A stretch of 64,000 nt of DNA from CAZYVU01 sp964651435 (GCA_964651435.1 CAZYVU010000001.1:1-64000); one strand, 5' to 3'; numbered from the stretch's first letter, positions 49,142-59,244 are shown. Program-made: numbers and translations. Notes: generated from the sequence alone by a model not told the origin.

Positions 49142-51211
49142 ATGGACGTCGGCAGCATACTTGCCAAACAGGGCTATGTAGACGAAGACACACTGAGGCA
49201 TGCGGAATCGACGGTAAAGCAAGGCGGGGATGTGGGCGACCTCCTGCTGTCGTGGGGCATCATACCTGGGGCGGCCCTCGAGGAGGCCCGAGGGCTTCTT
49301 CGATCTCTCGATACAGAACAGTCGGAGAGCAAGAGGGCGTTTCTTGAGGCAGTTCTTCCGTTCAGCGCCCTGCGAGAAGAGGACCGGGACGGCGTTGCTG
49401 AAAGCATGACATGGAACAGCTTCGCCGCCGGAGAGATCATTATTGAGCAGGGCACCGAAGGGTCCCGGTTCTATCTTATCAAGAGTGGCCTGGTCCGTGT
49501 TTACCTCGAACAGGGGGGCACGGAAGTGGTGCTCGGATTCCTGGGAGAGGGCGACTGCTTCGGCGAGATGTCCCTCCTTGCCGGCGCGCCCACCTCCGCC
49601 ACCGTGGAGACGGTGGAGCGAACCCTATGCCTTGTCCAGAACAAGGAGGCCTTTGTCGACATAGTCAATGCCTATCCGGTCTTTCACGCCTTTTTCGATC
49701 AGCTTCTCACGCAACGGATGAGAAAAGTCTACAAGGAGCTGCTCACGACAAGCCCCGGCATTACGCAGGTGGAACCGTACCTGTATCGTAAGCAGGTGAG
49801 AGAACTCCTCAATGAGCGGCAGATATCATGTGATGCAGGCCTGCCCATCAAAGATGCCGTGCAGAAGCTCCTTGAGAGCAAGGTCGGGGGGCTCATCGTC
49901 ACGGGCACAACGGGAACGGCGACGGGCATAGTCGATCGCGACGACGTCCTCCGGGCCGTTCTTCTCGAGGGTGTCGATTCCATGGCACCAATCGGGTCTA
50001 TTGTGAAAAAAGAATTTCACGCCATCGACGGCTCCTCTTACTTCTTCGACGCGTTGCATGAAATGGTGAAACACCGGACGGGCCAGCTTGTCGTTCTTGA
50101 CCGGGGGACCGTGGAAGGGATTGTAACGGGCTTTGATCTGTTGCGGTTCAGGGGCAGGGAAGTCCTGTCGCTGGTAAAGAATATCGAGGCGGCACAGGAT
50201 CTTCCCGAGCTGGACAGGATGCGGCGGGAGGTGGAGAAGGTCCTGCGCGCCCTTATCGCCGACGGTGCCCTGGCATCGCACGCCTGCAAGATCGTGAGCG
50301 AGCTCAACGACAGGATGGTAAACCGGGTGATAAAGCTCGCCGAATCAACCATCGGAACTCCCCCGTCGCCCTACGCTTGGTTGGGGCTGGGAAGCGAGGG
50401 GAGGCGGGAGCAGACCCTCGTTACGGACCAGGACAACGCGTTGATCTTTTCCGGGCCCTCCTCTGACGAAAAGCTGCGCTATTATGACGCACTGGCCCGG
50501 TGGATCGTCGATGGCCTCAACAAGTGCGGATTCCCCCTCTGCAAAGGACAGGTCATGGCAACCAACCCAAAATACTTCGGCACCCTGGAGGATTGGAAGC
50601 ACAGGACGGCGGTCTGGATCGGCGCCTCTTCCCTGCCAGAAAAAGACCTCGTTGATGTCTATGTTTTTCTCGATTTTCGTGCAATCCACGGCAACACCGG
50701 CTTGGAGCGCTCGCTGAGGGAGCATGTTGTTGCCCTGATCAAAGACAATCAGGCCTTTACCCAGAGCATCGCCGCAAACATCGTCTCTGTTCCCGTTCCG
50801 CTCGGTTTCTTTAAGAACTTCGTCGTGGAGAAGAGTGGGCAGTACAAGAATACGGTCAACCTGAAGAACTACGGGCTCCTTCCCTTGACCACCTGCATAA
50901 AGATCCTCTCCTATCACATGGGAATTCTCGAAACCAACACCCTGGAGCGCATTAACGCATTGTGCGGCAAAGGTGTCTTTACGGCCGATCAGGCGGAGTT
51001 TCTGGTCCAGGCCTTCGAGACGTTTTTGACGCTGAAGATACGGAACAACCTATCGGACGTCGAGGGCGGCAGAGATTTCAGCAACCGCATCGATCCCGCC
51101 ACGCTGACGACAAAGCAGAAGCAGTTGCTCAAAGAGGCCTTTTTGGCCGTCTCGCAGGTTCAAAAGGTGACGAAGGACTTCCTTCGCATCAGCGAGTCGG
51201 CTATCAGTTAG
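49142..51211 (+). CDS. Cyclic-nucleotide-binding/CBS/DUF294 nucleotidyltransferase-like regulator
   Basis: The 689 residues are arranged as follows: N-terminal helical part (~1-70); cNMP-binding domain (~80-195; GDCFGEMSLLAGAPTSATVE is the phosphate-binding cassette); CBS pair (~225-340); DUF294 nucleotidyltransferase-like domain (~370-510; GLGSEGRREQTLVTDQDNALIF with G-S-x-G-R-x-E and D-x-D); DUF294_C (~540-680). GlnD-type nucleotidyltransferases are distant relatives. Such proteins probably modify a target in response to a nucleotide signal, but no target is known. Confidence 0.88.
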   Translation: MDVGSILAKQGYVDEDTLRHAESTVKQGGDVGDLLLSWGIIPGAALEEARGLLRSLDTEQSESKRAFLEAVLPFSALREEDRDGVAESMTWNSFAAGEIIIEQGTEGSRFYLIKSGLVRVYLEQGGTEVVLGFLGEGDCFGEMSLLAGAPTSATVETVERTLCLVQNKEAFVDIVNAYPVFHAFFDQLLTQRMRKVYKELLTTSPGITQVEPYLYRKQVRELLNERQISCDAGLPIKDAVQKLLESKVGGLIVTGTTGTATGIVDRDDVLRAVLLEGVDSMAPIGSIVKKEFHAIDGSSYFFDALHEMVKHRTGQLVVLDRGTVEGIVTGFDLLRFRGREVLSLVKNIEAAQDLPELDRMRREVEKVLRALIADGALASHACKIVSELNDRMVNRVIKLAESTIGTPPSPYAWLGLGSEGRREQTLVTDQDNALIFSGPSSDEKLRYYDALARWIVDGLNKCGFPLCKGQVMATNPKYFGTLEDWKHRTAVWIGASSLPEKDLVDVYVFLDFRAIHGNTGLERSLREHVVALIKDNQAFTQSIAANIVSVPVPLGFFKNFVVEKSGQYKNTVNLKNYGLLPLTTCIKILSYHMGILETNTLERINALCGKGVFTADQAEFLVQAFETFLTLKIRNNLSDVEGGRDFSNRIDPATLTTKQKQLLKEAFLAVSQVQKVTKDFLRISESAIS

Positions 51212-51261
51212 GACGGCAGAAGCATGGGGATGGGCCGTCCATTCATCGAGGAGGACAAAAC

Positions 51262-52116
51262 ATGAAAAACCATGGAATGTTGGCCGCCTGTCTTGCCTTC
51301 TGTTTCACCATTGCCGCGAGTCCCCTATGGGCTCAGGAGGACAGAAAGGGGTGCACGGATCCACAACTCTTTACGCGCGTGGCAGGCTTTTATATCAACG
51401 ACTGCAGGAAGACGGAATTCGACACTTACAGATTCATAGACCCGGCCACAAAGCGAGAGGTGCAGGTGGAGGGGCGGCTCAGCTTTTACCATTATAGGGC
51501 CGCCAAGGAATCGAAGGGTCAAAAATCGATGCTCCAGATTGCCCGCAACTACACCGCCGCCATCGAAAAGATCGGCGGCACCTCCCTCATGACCGGTCCG
51601 GGAGGAGAAGGCAAGACCTGGATGAAGCTCGTAAAGGACGGCAAAGAAACGTGGGCTGCCCTTGACCAAAACAACTGGAAGGGGAGCGTGTACCACCTTT
51701 ACATCGTAGAAAAGGACCGGATGAAGCAGGAGGTGAGGGCTGACGCCCAGTTCATGGCCGACGGCATCGCCTCGTCGGGACGCGTAGCCGTCTACGGCAT
51801 CTACTTTGACTTTGACAAGGCGGAGGTGAAGCCTGAGTCGGCCCCGGCCCTAAGTGAGATCGCCAAGCTCCTTGCGGGCAAACCACGGCTCACCGTGTTT
51901 ATCGTGGGCCACACGGACAACGTGGGGGGTGTCGACTACAATATGAGACTCTCCCAGGCGCGGGCTGAGGCCGTCGTCACGGCCTTGACGACGCAGCACA
52001 GCGTACATCCCCAGCGCCTGCTGGCCTTTGGCGTGGGGCCCCTGGCGCCGGCGGCCCCGAACACCACCGAGGAGGGGCGGGCAAAGAACCGCAGGGTCGA
52101 GCTGGTGGAGCAGTAG
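51262..52116 (+). CDS. OmpA-family outer-membrane protein with N-terminal DUF4892-like part
   Basis: The 284 residues have a signal peptide (~1-24) and a middle region with GFYINDCRKTEFDTY (~40-170). The C-terminal OmpA domain (~180-284; YFDFDKAEVKPES, GHTDNVGGVDYNMRLSQARAEAV, NRRVEL) binds peptidoglycan. ATG 51262 is supported by GAGGAGG seven to nine bases upstream; an in-frame extension back to 50962 is a shadow of the preceding gene. Confidence 0.92.
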   Translation: MKNHGMLAACLAFCFTIAASPLWAQEDRKGCTDPQLFTRVAGFYINDCRKTEFDTYRFIDPATKREVQVEGRLSFYHYRAAKESKGQKSMLQIARNYTAAIEKIGGTSLMTGPGGEGKTWMKLVKDGKETWAALDQNNWKGSVYHLYIVEKDRMKQEVRADAQFMADGIASSGRVAVYGIYFDFDKAEVKPESAPALSEIAKLLAGKPRLTVFIVGHTDNVGGVDYNMRLSQARAEAVVTALTTQHSVHPQRLLAFGVGPLAPAAPNTTEEGRAKNRRVELVEQ

Positions 52117-52182
52117 GGTAGAAAAAGGAACACTGCCGGGCGCAGTCTTTACCGGGATCCGACGGCAGCCATTTCACGTCGC

Positions 52183-52860
52183 TTATTCCGCCGGGAGCTC
52201 GAACTTGTACCCTACCCCATAGACTGAATGGACAAGCTTTGCTTCGGGGTCCACAGCCTCCATCTTACGTCGCAATTTCTTGATGTGGCTGTCGATGGTG
52301 CGATCGCTGACGGTCCGTTCGTCTGGATAGATCCTGTCCATAAGCTGCTGGCGGCCATAGATGCGTCCGGGGCTGGCCGCGAGGAACTGGAGCAGCTTGA
52401 ACTCGACGGCCGTAAGATCCAGGTCCCGACCGGCGAGAGTGGCCTTGTAACGGTGTTCGTCAAGGCTAAGCCCTCTGACCTCCACCGTCTGTCCGTCGCG
52501 CGTCCGGCGCAGGACTGCCTTGACCCGCGCGATGACCTCGCGGGGGCTGAAGGGCTTACAGATGTAATCATCGGCCCCGAGCTCGAGGCCAAGCAGTCTG
52601 TCTATCTCCTCGATCCGGGCCGTCACCATGATGATGGGAACGCGGGAGAATGTACGAATATCCTTGCAGATTTCTATGCCGTCACGCCCGGGCAGCATCA
52701 GGTCGAGAAGGATCAGGTCGGGCCTACGTTCCCTAACCCAGGGAACGACCTCGGTACCGTTTGTCAGGCAGGCCGGCTCAAACCCCGATGCCCTCAGGTA
52801 GTCGGAGAGAAGGCCAGCCAACTTCGGCTCATCTTCAACAACAAGGATGGACCCGCTCAT
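52183..52860 (-). CDS. OmpR-family response regulator (BaeR-like)
   Basis: The 225 residues have a receiver domain (~1-120; acidic pair DE, phosphoacceptor Asp in LILLDLMLPGRDG, conserved Lys in ICKPFSPRE) and a winged-helix DNA-binding domain (~130-222; LTAVEFKLLQFLAASPGRIY, VDSHIKKLRRK-like DSHIKKLRRKM). It is coupled to the histidine kinase by an ATGA overlap. The divergent efflux operon is the natural target. Confidence 0.94.
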   Translation of the reverse strand: MSGSILVVEDEPKLAGLLSDYLRASGFEPACLTNGTEVVPWVRERRPDLILLDLMLPGRDGIEICKDIRTFSRVPIIMVTARIEEIDRLLGLELGADDYICKPFSPREVIARVKAVLRRTRDGQTVEVRGLSLDEHRYKATLAGRDLDLTAVEFKLLQFLAASPGRIYGRQQLMDRIYPDERTVSDRTIDSHIKKLRRKMEAVDPEAKLVHSVYGVGYKFELPAE

Positions 52861-54275
52861 CGGGAGCCCTCCGGAACGGGGATGGCAACCTCGATCATCA
52901 CCCCTCCCAGGGCCGATGGACGGGCCACAATGGTTCCGCCATGAGCTTCGACGATGCTCTTGCAGATGGCCAGACCAAGTCCGGCACCACCCGATCCGCG
53001 GTTCCTGGATGCCTCTACCCGATAGAGCCTGTCAAAAAGCCTTTCCAGCTCAGCATCGGGGACCCCGGGCGGCGAGTCCTCGAAGGAAATCATTACCCAT
53101 TTTCCACGGGAAGCCAGTCTGATGACGAGCCTCCCGCCCCAATCCGTGTATTTCAGCGAATTGTCCAGCAGATTGGCAAAAAGCTGATCGATTCTCTCCC
53201 GGTCCGCAAAGGTCTTTACCTCTCCTTCCCCGGAGAAGTCTTCGGTGAGATGAATTCCTTTTCGGGCAAATTCGGCACGGTGGGCCTCAACGGATGTCTT
53301 TAGCACCTCGGCCATGTCCAGGTCCTCCTTCCGGTAACTCAATGCACCCGTGTCGGACAGGGAAAGCTGATACAGATCCTCAAGGAGTCGGTTGAGACGC
53401 ATGGTCTCGGCGTGAAGAGAGCGTATCGTCTCGGGAGTGATGGTCCGGACCCCGTCGAGCAGGGCCTCGATCTCGCCGCGCAGCACAGCCACAGGAGTTC
53501 GTAGCTCGTGGGAGATGTCGGCGACCCACTGGCGCCGCTCCCCTTCCTGCCTTTCCAGGGTAGCCGCCATGTTGTTGAAGTCCCCTGCCAGCAACCCAAG
53601 CTCATCGGAGGACGAGACTGGGATGCGCGTACCGTAACGGCCCGAGGCAATGTCGTGCGTTGCTGCCGCCATGGCGCGGATCGGCCTCACAAGGCGCCTC
53701 GCAAGAGGCAGGGCGACCAGAATTGCAACGACCACCAAGCCCAGGCACGCCAGCGCGAGGGCCACTCGTTGCCGACCGAGGAACTGCACCTGAATGGGAT
53801 GGAGAAAATGCTTCGGCGAGAGCAGGCCCACGTAGCCCACGGGCCGGCCTCCGTATACCACGGGCCGGAAGTTTGCTTCGTCGGCTTCCGCGAGGCCGCC
53901 GAGGAGCGGCTTCCGCTCGGCGTCGAGGATGACAAGGGGGCTTCGGGAGCGCCTCGGTGCAACCGCCCCGTCATCCTCCTTTTCCGATGAACCCTGCGTC
54001 TTCTCGGATCCTTCCGTTGTGTCCGGCGTAATGGCGAGGAGGCGCCCGATCCACAGCCCTCGGCTGTCGCGCAGAAACTCCCAGTTCTCCCTTTCGGCAT
54101 AGGCCTCCTCCAGCGTCTTGGCCATTGGCGCCAGCCTGCCCTGATCCAGAGCACCCAGGTACTGGTAGAATCCCCGGTCGATGTTCCACCATACGATTAA
54201 GAAAAGAAAGACGATCGCCAGACCGGTAGCGCCCAAGATGGAGAGAAAAAGGCGGGAAGTTAGACCCGGTGTCAT
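52857..54275 (-). CDS. Sensor histidine kinase (BaeS-like)
   Basis: The 472 residues have a membrane segment (~8-28), a periplasmic sensor region (~30-180) with a charged Glu/Lys insert, and a second membrane segment (~170-190). HAMP, HisKA (phospho-His in WVADISHELRTPVAVLRGE) and HATPase_c domains follow (LLDNSLKYTD, then the G2 box GSGGAGLGLAICKSIVEAHGG). ATG 54275 is used, and TTG 54299 is in frame. It likely senses envelope stress and activates the neighbouring export operon. Confidence 0.93.
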   Translation of the reverse strand: MTPGLTSRLFLSILGATGLAIVFLFLIVWWNIDRGFYQYLGALDQGRLAPMAKTLEEAYAERENWEFLRDSRGLWIGRLLAITPDTTEGSEKTQGSSEKEDDGAVAPRRSRSPLVILDAERKPLLGGLAEADEANFRPVVYGGRPVGYVGLLSPKHFLHPIQVQFLGRQRVALALACLGLVVVAILVALPLARRLVRPIRAMAAATHDIASGRYGTRIPVSSSDELGLLAGDFNNMAATLERQEGERRQWVADISHELRTPVAVLRGEIEALLDGVRTITPETIRSLHAETMRLNRLLEDLYQLSLSDTGALSYRKEDLDMAEVLKTSVEAHRAEFARKGIHLTEDFSGEGEVKTFADRERIDQLFANLLDNSLKYTDWGGRLVIRLASRGKWVMISFEDSPPGVPDAELERLFDRLYRVEASRNRGSGGAGLGLAICKSIVEAHGGTIVARPSALGGVMIEVAIPVPEGSR

Positions 54276-54416
54276 CCTGTCAAGAACCTTCAATTTCAAT
54301 CTATTCGCAACGGGGCCATATCGTCAAGAAATTATGTCCGCTCTCCAAAAACTTTCTCATTTCTTCCACATTGCTGTCATATTGGCACCTTATCCTTGAA
54401 AAAGAGGAGAAAGCAA

Positions 54417-55853
54417 ATGCAAACCGCAACGATACGCGTTCTCGGCATCATGGGCTTGGCTCTGGCGATCATGACGGGATGTGTCACCGTGGGTCCGGAC
54501 TACACCCCTCCGGCCGTCAACGCTCCTCCGACCTGGCGCAGCCAAATGAAAGGCGGGCTGACGGGCGGCGAGACGGATATGGAAACGCTTACCGCATGGT
54601 GGACCACCTTCGGCGATCCGGTGCTTTCCGGTCTTATCCGGCGCGCCGCTGCCGGCAATCTGGACCTCAAGAAGGCCCAAGCCCGCGTCCGCGAGGCGCG
54701 GGCACAGAGGGGCGTGGCGGCGGCCGGCTTCTTTCCCACCCTCGACGCCGGCGGTTCCGCCACCTGGAGCCGGTTTAGCGAGGACTCGGGTGGAGGCATT
54801 TCCGCCGAGCTTTACTCCACGGGTTTCGATGCAGGGTGGGAGATTGATATCTTCGGCCGTGTCCGCCGGTCCATCGAGGCCGCCGACGGAGACCTGCAAG
54901 CAACGGAGGAGGAGCTTCGCGATGTCCTGGTTTCACTTGTGGCAGAGGTGGCACTAAACTACATTGAGGTGCGCACCCGCCAGGCGCAGCTTGCCGCGAC
55001 AGAGGCGAACATCGCGGCCCAGAGCGACACGTTCCAGTTGGCGGCATGGCGGCAGGAGGCCGGCCTCAGCGATGAGCTTGCCGTCCAACAGGCCCGCTAC
55101 AACCTGGAAAACACGCGTTCGCTGCTCCCCGCCATACGAACAAACCTGGATGGGGCCTTGAACCGTGTCGCCGTGCTTCTGGGAGAACAGCCGGGGACGC
55201 TGCACAAGGAATTGGCAGGAGAGGGGGCGATCCCGGCGCCGCCCCTCAAGGTGGCCGTCGGCGTCCCCGCAGAGGCGCTCCGTCGGCGTCCCGATGTGAG
55301 ACGCACAGAGCGCCAACTCGCCGCCCAAACGGCCCGGGTCGGCGTGGCCACAGCAGCCCTGTACCCCAGACTTACCCTCAACTGGTCCATCGGCCTCGAC
55401 TCCCTTTCGCTGGGGAACCTTTTTTCCTCGGGCATATGGACGGCAATCGGCGGCCCCTCCATCACCTGGCCCATATTCAGGGGTGGAGCCATCGGCAGAC
55501 AGATCGAAGTGCAATCTGCGCTCCAGGAACAGGCATTGATCGCCTATGAGACCACCGTTCTCGGTGCCCTCGAAGAGGTCGAAAACGTTCTCACGGCCTA
55601 TGCCGAAGAGCAGGACAGAAGGGAGGCACTCCGCGCAGCGGCCGCTGCGGCAGGCGAGGCAGCGCAGCTCGCCGGACACAAATACGAGGCAGGTCTTACC
55701 GATTTCACCAGCGTTCTTGATGCCCAGCGCTCCCTTCTCTCGTTCCAGGAGCAACTGGCCCAGAGCAGCGGAGCTGTGGCCTCCAAGCTGGTGCAACTGT
55801 ACAAGGCCCTCGGCGGGGGGTGGGAACCGCTGGCCTCCCAAAAGAATGGCTGA
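54417..55853 (+). CDS. Outer-membrane efflux factor lipoprotein (NodT/OprM type)
   Basis: This TolC-like channel is a lipoprotein. The 478 residues have lipobox M-T-G-C (~22), then VGPDYTPPAV, the usual N-terminus of NodT proteins. Two OEP repeats with long coiled coils follow (RAAAGNLDLKKAQARVREARAQRG and AALYPRLTLNWSIG). ATG 54417 with GAGGAG upstream is preferred to 54396. It is the first gene of a four-gene efflux operon. Confidence 0.94.
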   Translation: MQTATIRVLGIMGLALAIMTGCVTVGPDYTPPAVNAPPTWRSQMKGGLTGGETDMETLTAWWTTFGDPVLSGLIRRAAAGNLDLKKAQARVREARAQRGVAAAGFFPTLDAGGSATWSRFSEDSGGGISAELYSTGFDAGWEIDIFGRVRRSIEAADGDLQATEEELRDVLVSLVAEVALNYIEVRTRQAQLAATEANIAAQSDTFQLAAWRQEAGLSDELAVQQARYNLENTRSLLPAIRTNLDGALNRVAVLLGEQPGTLHKELAGEGAIPAPPLKVAVGVPAEALRRRPDVRRTERQLAAQTARVGVATAALYPRLTLNWSIGLDSLSLGNLFSSGIWTAIGGPSITWPIFRGGAIGRQIEVQSALQEQALIAYETTVLGALEEVENVLTAYAEEQDRREALRAAAAAAGEAAQLAGHKYEAGLTDFTSVLDAQRSLLSFQEQLAQSSGAVASKLVQLYKALGGGWEPLASQKNG

Positions 55854-55866
55854 ACGGAGAGAAAAG

Positions 55867-57162
55867 ATGAAGTCAACGATTGACATCAACGAGAAACCGG
55901 ACATCGAAGCAACCCTGGAATTAGGACAGCCCGCACGAAAGGGCAGGCGGTTCAAACGGTGGTTTTCCCTGGCCCTTGTGCTTGCAGCTCTATCGGCTAT
56001 AGCAGGAGTTCTCGCTGGGGGCGGCAAATCCACGGTAACCCACTACCAAACTGAAAAGGTCCGCCGCGGAGACCTTACGGTAATAGTAACGGCTACCGGA
56101 ACCCTCCAACCTACGAACAAGGTTGAGGTTGGCAGCGAACTATCGGGCACCATTAGGGCCGTCGAGGCAGATTACAACAGCAAAGCAAGGGTCGGTCAGG
56201 TCCTCGCCAGGCTGGACACCACAAAATTGGATGCACAACTCACCCAGTCGAAGGCCTCCCTGGAATCGGCAAAGGCGAAGGCCCTTCAGGCCGAGGCAAC
56301 GGTCACCGAGACAAAGGCGAGACTCTTACAGTACAGAAAGGTCCGCGAGCTCAGCAACAACAGGGTTCCATCCCAGTTGGAGATGGATGCTGCCGAGGCT
56401 GCCTTCGAGCGCGCAAAGGCTGATGCGGCGAGCGCCAAGGCAGCCGTCTCTCAGGCACAGGCGACCGTGCGGGCCAACGAAACGGATCTCTCCAAGTCCG
56501 TAATCCGGTCCCCCATCAACGGCATTGTCCTCACGCGCGCTATTGAGCCCGGCCAGACTGTGGCGGCGGCCATGACGACGCCGGTCCTCTTCACCCTCGC
56601 CGAAGACCTCACCCAAATGGAGTTGCACGTTAACGTGGATGAGGCCGACGTGGGGAAAGTACAGGAGGGGCAAAAAGCAGCCTTCACCGTTGCCGCCTAT
56701 CCCAATCGCTCCTTTGAAGCACAGATTATCCAGACCCGGTTCGGGTCCTCCACGACCTCCGGTGTCGTGACGTACGAAACGGTCCTCAAGGTAAACAATG
56801 TCGATCTGGTCTTGCGACCCGGCATGACGGCCACCGCAGACATTACGGTCAAGAAAATTGAAAATGCCCTCCTCGTCCCTGGTGCCGCCCTGCGCTTCGC
56901 GCCATCCGTCAAACTGGAGGCAAAACCCTCGGGCGGTCTCGTAGGGGCGATTCTTCCCCGCCCGCCCAAGGCCGGCGCCCGGCAGCCCAGCCAGGGAACA
57001 AACGGCAGCAAAGAGCAACAGGTCTGGGTGCTAAAGGACAAAGAGCCCTCAGCCGTTTCAGTAACGGTGGGCTTTACGAACGGGGGTTTTACTGAAGTTA
57101 CGGCGGGTGATATCCGGGAAGGCATGGAAGTGATAATCGACACCATAGCGGGGGCCAAATGA
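55867..57162 (+). CDS. macA: Membrane fusion protein (MacA-like) of the ABC exporter
   Basis: This periplasmic adaptor links the ABC permease to the outer channel. The 431 residues have an N-terminal anchor (~38-56). The lipoyl/beta-barrel part starts TATGTLQPTNKVEVGSELSG. A helical hairpin (~115-200) and the barrel NVDEADVGKVQEGQKAAF follow, and LVPGAALRF closes the protein. ATG 55867 has GGAGAG upstream. The MacA assignment rests on the adjacent MacB-type ATPase and permease. Confidence 0.9.
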   Translation: MKSTIDINEKPDIEATLELGQPARKGRRFKRWFSLALVLAALSAIAGVLAGGGKSTVTHYQTEKVRRGDLTVIVTATGTLQPTNKVEVGSELSGTIRAVEADYNSKARVGQVLARLDTTKLDAQLTQSKASLESAKAKALQAEATVTETKARLLQYRKVRELSNNRVPSQLEMDAAEAAFERAKADAASAKAAVSQAQATVRANETDLSKSVIRSPINGIVLTRAIEPGQTVAAAMTTPVLFTLAEDLTQMELHVNVDEADVGKVQEGQKAAFTVAAYPNRSFEAQIIQTRFGSSTTSGVVTYETVLKVNNVDLVLRPGMTATADITVKKIENALLVPGAALRFAPSVKLEAKPSGGLVGAILPRPPKAGARQPSQGTNGSKEQQVWVLKDKEPSAVSVTVGFTNGGFTEVTAGDIREGMEVIIDTIAGAK

Positions 57163-57896
57163 AAGCCGAGAACAGAACCCGAGCACGGGGGGAGCCCGAA
57201 CAGCCCCTCATCGAGCTCAGCGGGGTAACGAAGGTCTATGGCGCAGGCCAGGGCGTCGTGCAGGCATTGCGGGGCATCGATCTTCGCATCGACGCCGGAG
57301 ACTTTGCAGCCATTATGGGCCCAAGCGGATCAGGCAAGTCCACGTGTATGAATATTCTTGGCTGCCTGGACACGCCTACCGCCGGAGTCTACAGCTTCAA
57401 GGGCGTTGATATAGGCCGGCTGACCCGCAACCAGCGAGCTCTGCTCCGGCGGCATTATCACGGCTTTGTGTTCCAGGGATTCAACCTCCTGAGCCGCACC
57501 TCAGCGCTGGAAAACGTCGAGCTTCCGTTGATTTATAGGGGCATATCGGTGAGGGAGCGGCATGTACATGCCCATCGCGCCCTGGAGGTGGTAGGACTTA
57601 AGGGGTGGGAGTCGCACACACCGGGGGAGCTTTCGGGTGGCCAGCAGCAGAGAGTAGCCATTGCGCGTGCCATAGTAACGGCGCCGGCCGTACTGTTCGC
57701 GGACGAGCCGACGGGCAACCTCGATACGGCCCGAAGCCGGGAGATCATGGACCTGCTCGCAGGACTGAACCGCGACCAAGGGATCACCATCGTCATGGTC
57801 ACCCACGAAGCGGACATGGCCGTTTACGCAAAGCGGCTGATCCACTTTCTCGACGGCCTGGTTTCGTCGGACAAGATAAACGGAGGGAAGCACTAA
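57159..57896 (+). CDS. ABC transporter ATP-binding protein (MacB-type)
   Basis: The 245 residues have Walker A GPSGSGKST, signature LSGGQQQR, Walker B LFADEPTGNLD and the switch His in MVTHE. It belongs to the LolD/MacB ATPase group with the typical R-G-I-D-L start. In E. coli MacB the ATPase and permease are one protein; here they are separate. It overlaps macA by 4 bases and the permease start by one base. Confidence 0.94.
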   Translation: MKAENRTRARGEPEQPLIELSGVTKVYGAGQGVVQALRGIDLRIDAGDFAAIMGPSGSGKSTCMNILGCLDTPTAGVYSFKGVDIGRLTRNQRALLRRHYHGFVFQGFNLLSRTSALENVELPLIYRGISVRERHVHAHRALEVVGLKGWESHTPGELSGGQQQRVAIARAIVTAPAVLFADEPTGNLDTARSREIMDLLAGLNRDQGITIVMVTHEADMAVYAKRLIHFLDGLVSSDKINGGKH

Positions 57897-59104
57897 TGTT
57901 ATGGAATAGCGTCGTGCTGGCAATGCGTGAGGTCAAACGGAACGTGCTCCGTTCCTTCCTGACCATCCTCGGGATCGTGATCGGCGTCGGCGCCGTCATT
58001 ACCATGGTGACCATCGGTGGGGGCGCCACGCTGCAGGTCAAACAGCAAATTGCAAGCATGGGCAGCAACCTTCTCATGGTCACCCCGGGGAAGAGGCTTG
58101 GCCCGGGTCAAAGCTCAGGCAATATTCCGTTTAAGGAAGCTGATGCCGAGGCCATCATCAGGGACGTGGGATCGGTACATGCTGTCGCTCCCGTTGCGTC
58201 CCAATCGATCAAGGCCATCTTTGCCGAGCAAAACTGGACGACCCAGGTGGCAGGCACCGACAACAATTATTTTACCGTAACGAACCGTTCGATCAGAGCA
58301 GGTCGCTCATTCAGCGAAAGCGAGTTGCGAGCCGGAGCGGCAGTCTGCGTCATCGGTGAGACCGTATCGGCTAAGCTCTTCGGCGGGCAGGCAGAAGTGC
58401 TGGGGGAAAAGATTCGCCTGGAAAAGCTTTCCTGTGAGGTCATCGGGGCCTTGAAGGCAAAGGGACAGAGCACCATGGGATCGGACCAGGACGACGTCGT
58501 TGTAATGCCCTTGCGCACCCTTCAACGACGCATAGCCGGCAACCAGGATGTGGGCATGATACAGCTCTCCGTCAGGGATGGCGCCTCGACCGAAAAGGTT
58601 CAGCGGGACATTGCACGGTTGATGCGGGACCGCCGCCATCTTGGACCAAGCGACGACGACAACTTCAATGTCATGGATATGAAGGAAATTGCCAACATGC
58701 TTACGGGAACCACGCAACTGCTCACCGCCCTGCTGAGCGCAGTGGCGGCCGTTAGTCTTCTGGTCGGCGGCATCGGCATCATGAACATCATGCTCGTTTC
58801 GGTGACAGAGCGGACCCGCGAGATTGGAATACGCCTTGCCATCGGCGCCATAGAGGGTGAGGTGCTCATGCAGTTTCTGGTGGAAGCAGTGGTGCTCTCT
58901 TCCTTCGGCGGATTGACCGGCATTGTGCTGGCGCTCTCGGCATCCGTCTGGGTAGCCCATATGCTACGGGTGCCTTTCGTCTTCAACGGTCCCATCGTCC
59001 TTGTGGCATTTCTGTTTTCGGCTGCAGTAGGTGTCATTTTCGGCTATTTTCCCGCCCTGAAGGCCGCCAGGCTCGACCCCATAGAGGCACTCCGTCACGA
59101 GTGA
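57896..59104 (+). CDS. MacB-type ABC permease (FtsX/MacB_PCD)
   Basis: The 402 residues have an N-terminal membrane helix (~20-42; RSFLTILGIVIGVGAVITMVT), a large periplasmic domain (~45-270), and three C-terminal helices (~280-400; GGIGIMNIMLVSVTERTREIGIR is the FtsX hallmark). ATG 57896 is chosen; a longer in-frame extension is a shadow of the ATPase. The four-gene operon probably exports a lipopeptide, toxin or antibiotic; its substrate is unknown. Confidence 0.93.
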   Translation: MLWNSVVLAMREVKRNVLRSFLTILGIVIGVGAVITMVTIGGGATLQVKQQIASMGSNLLMVTPGKRLGPGQSSGNIPFKEADAEAIIRDVGSVHAVAPVASQSIKAIFAEQNWTTQVAGTDNNYFTVTNRSIRAGRSFSESELRAGAAVCVIGETVSAKLFGGQAEVLGEKIRLEKLSCEVIGALKAKGQSTMGSDQDDVVVMPLRTLQRRIAGNQDVGMIQLSVRDGASTEKVQRDIARLMRDRRHLGPSDDDNFNVMDMKEIANMLTGTTQLLTALLSAVAAVSLLVGGIGIMNIMLVSVTERTREIGIRLAIGAIEGEVLMQFLVEAVVLSSFGGLTGIVLALSASVWVAHMLRVPFVFNGPIVLVAFLFSAAVGVIFGYFPALKAARLDPIEALRHE

Positions 59105-59244
59105 AATTAGGTCTTTGCCTGGTAAGCCTTTGCGCTTTTTTCAGCGATAGGGACCCCCGGACTCTTGGCCTCCAGAAGAGGTTCGCCGTTCCTTGACATT
59201 CATGGATTCGGTCCTTACCTTTATGGTAGATTATCGGGGCATCC

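Noticed and set aside
59087..59103. GCACTC-N6-GAGTG upstream of hrcA resembling a CIRCE operator
   Set aside because: The spacer is 6 rather than 9 bases, the outer bases do not match, and it lies inside the end of the ABC permease gene.
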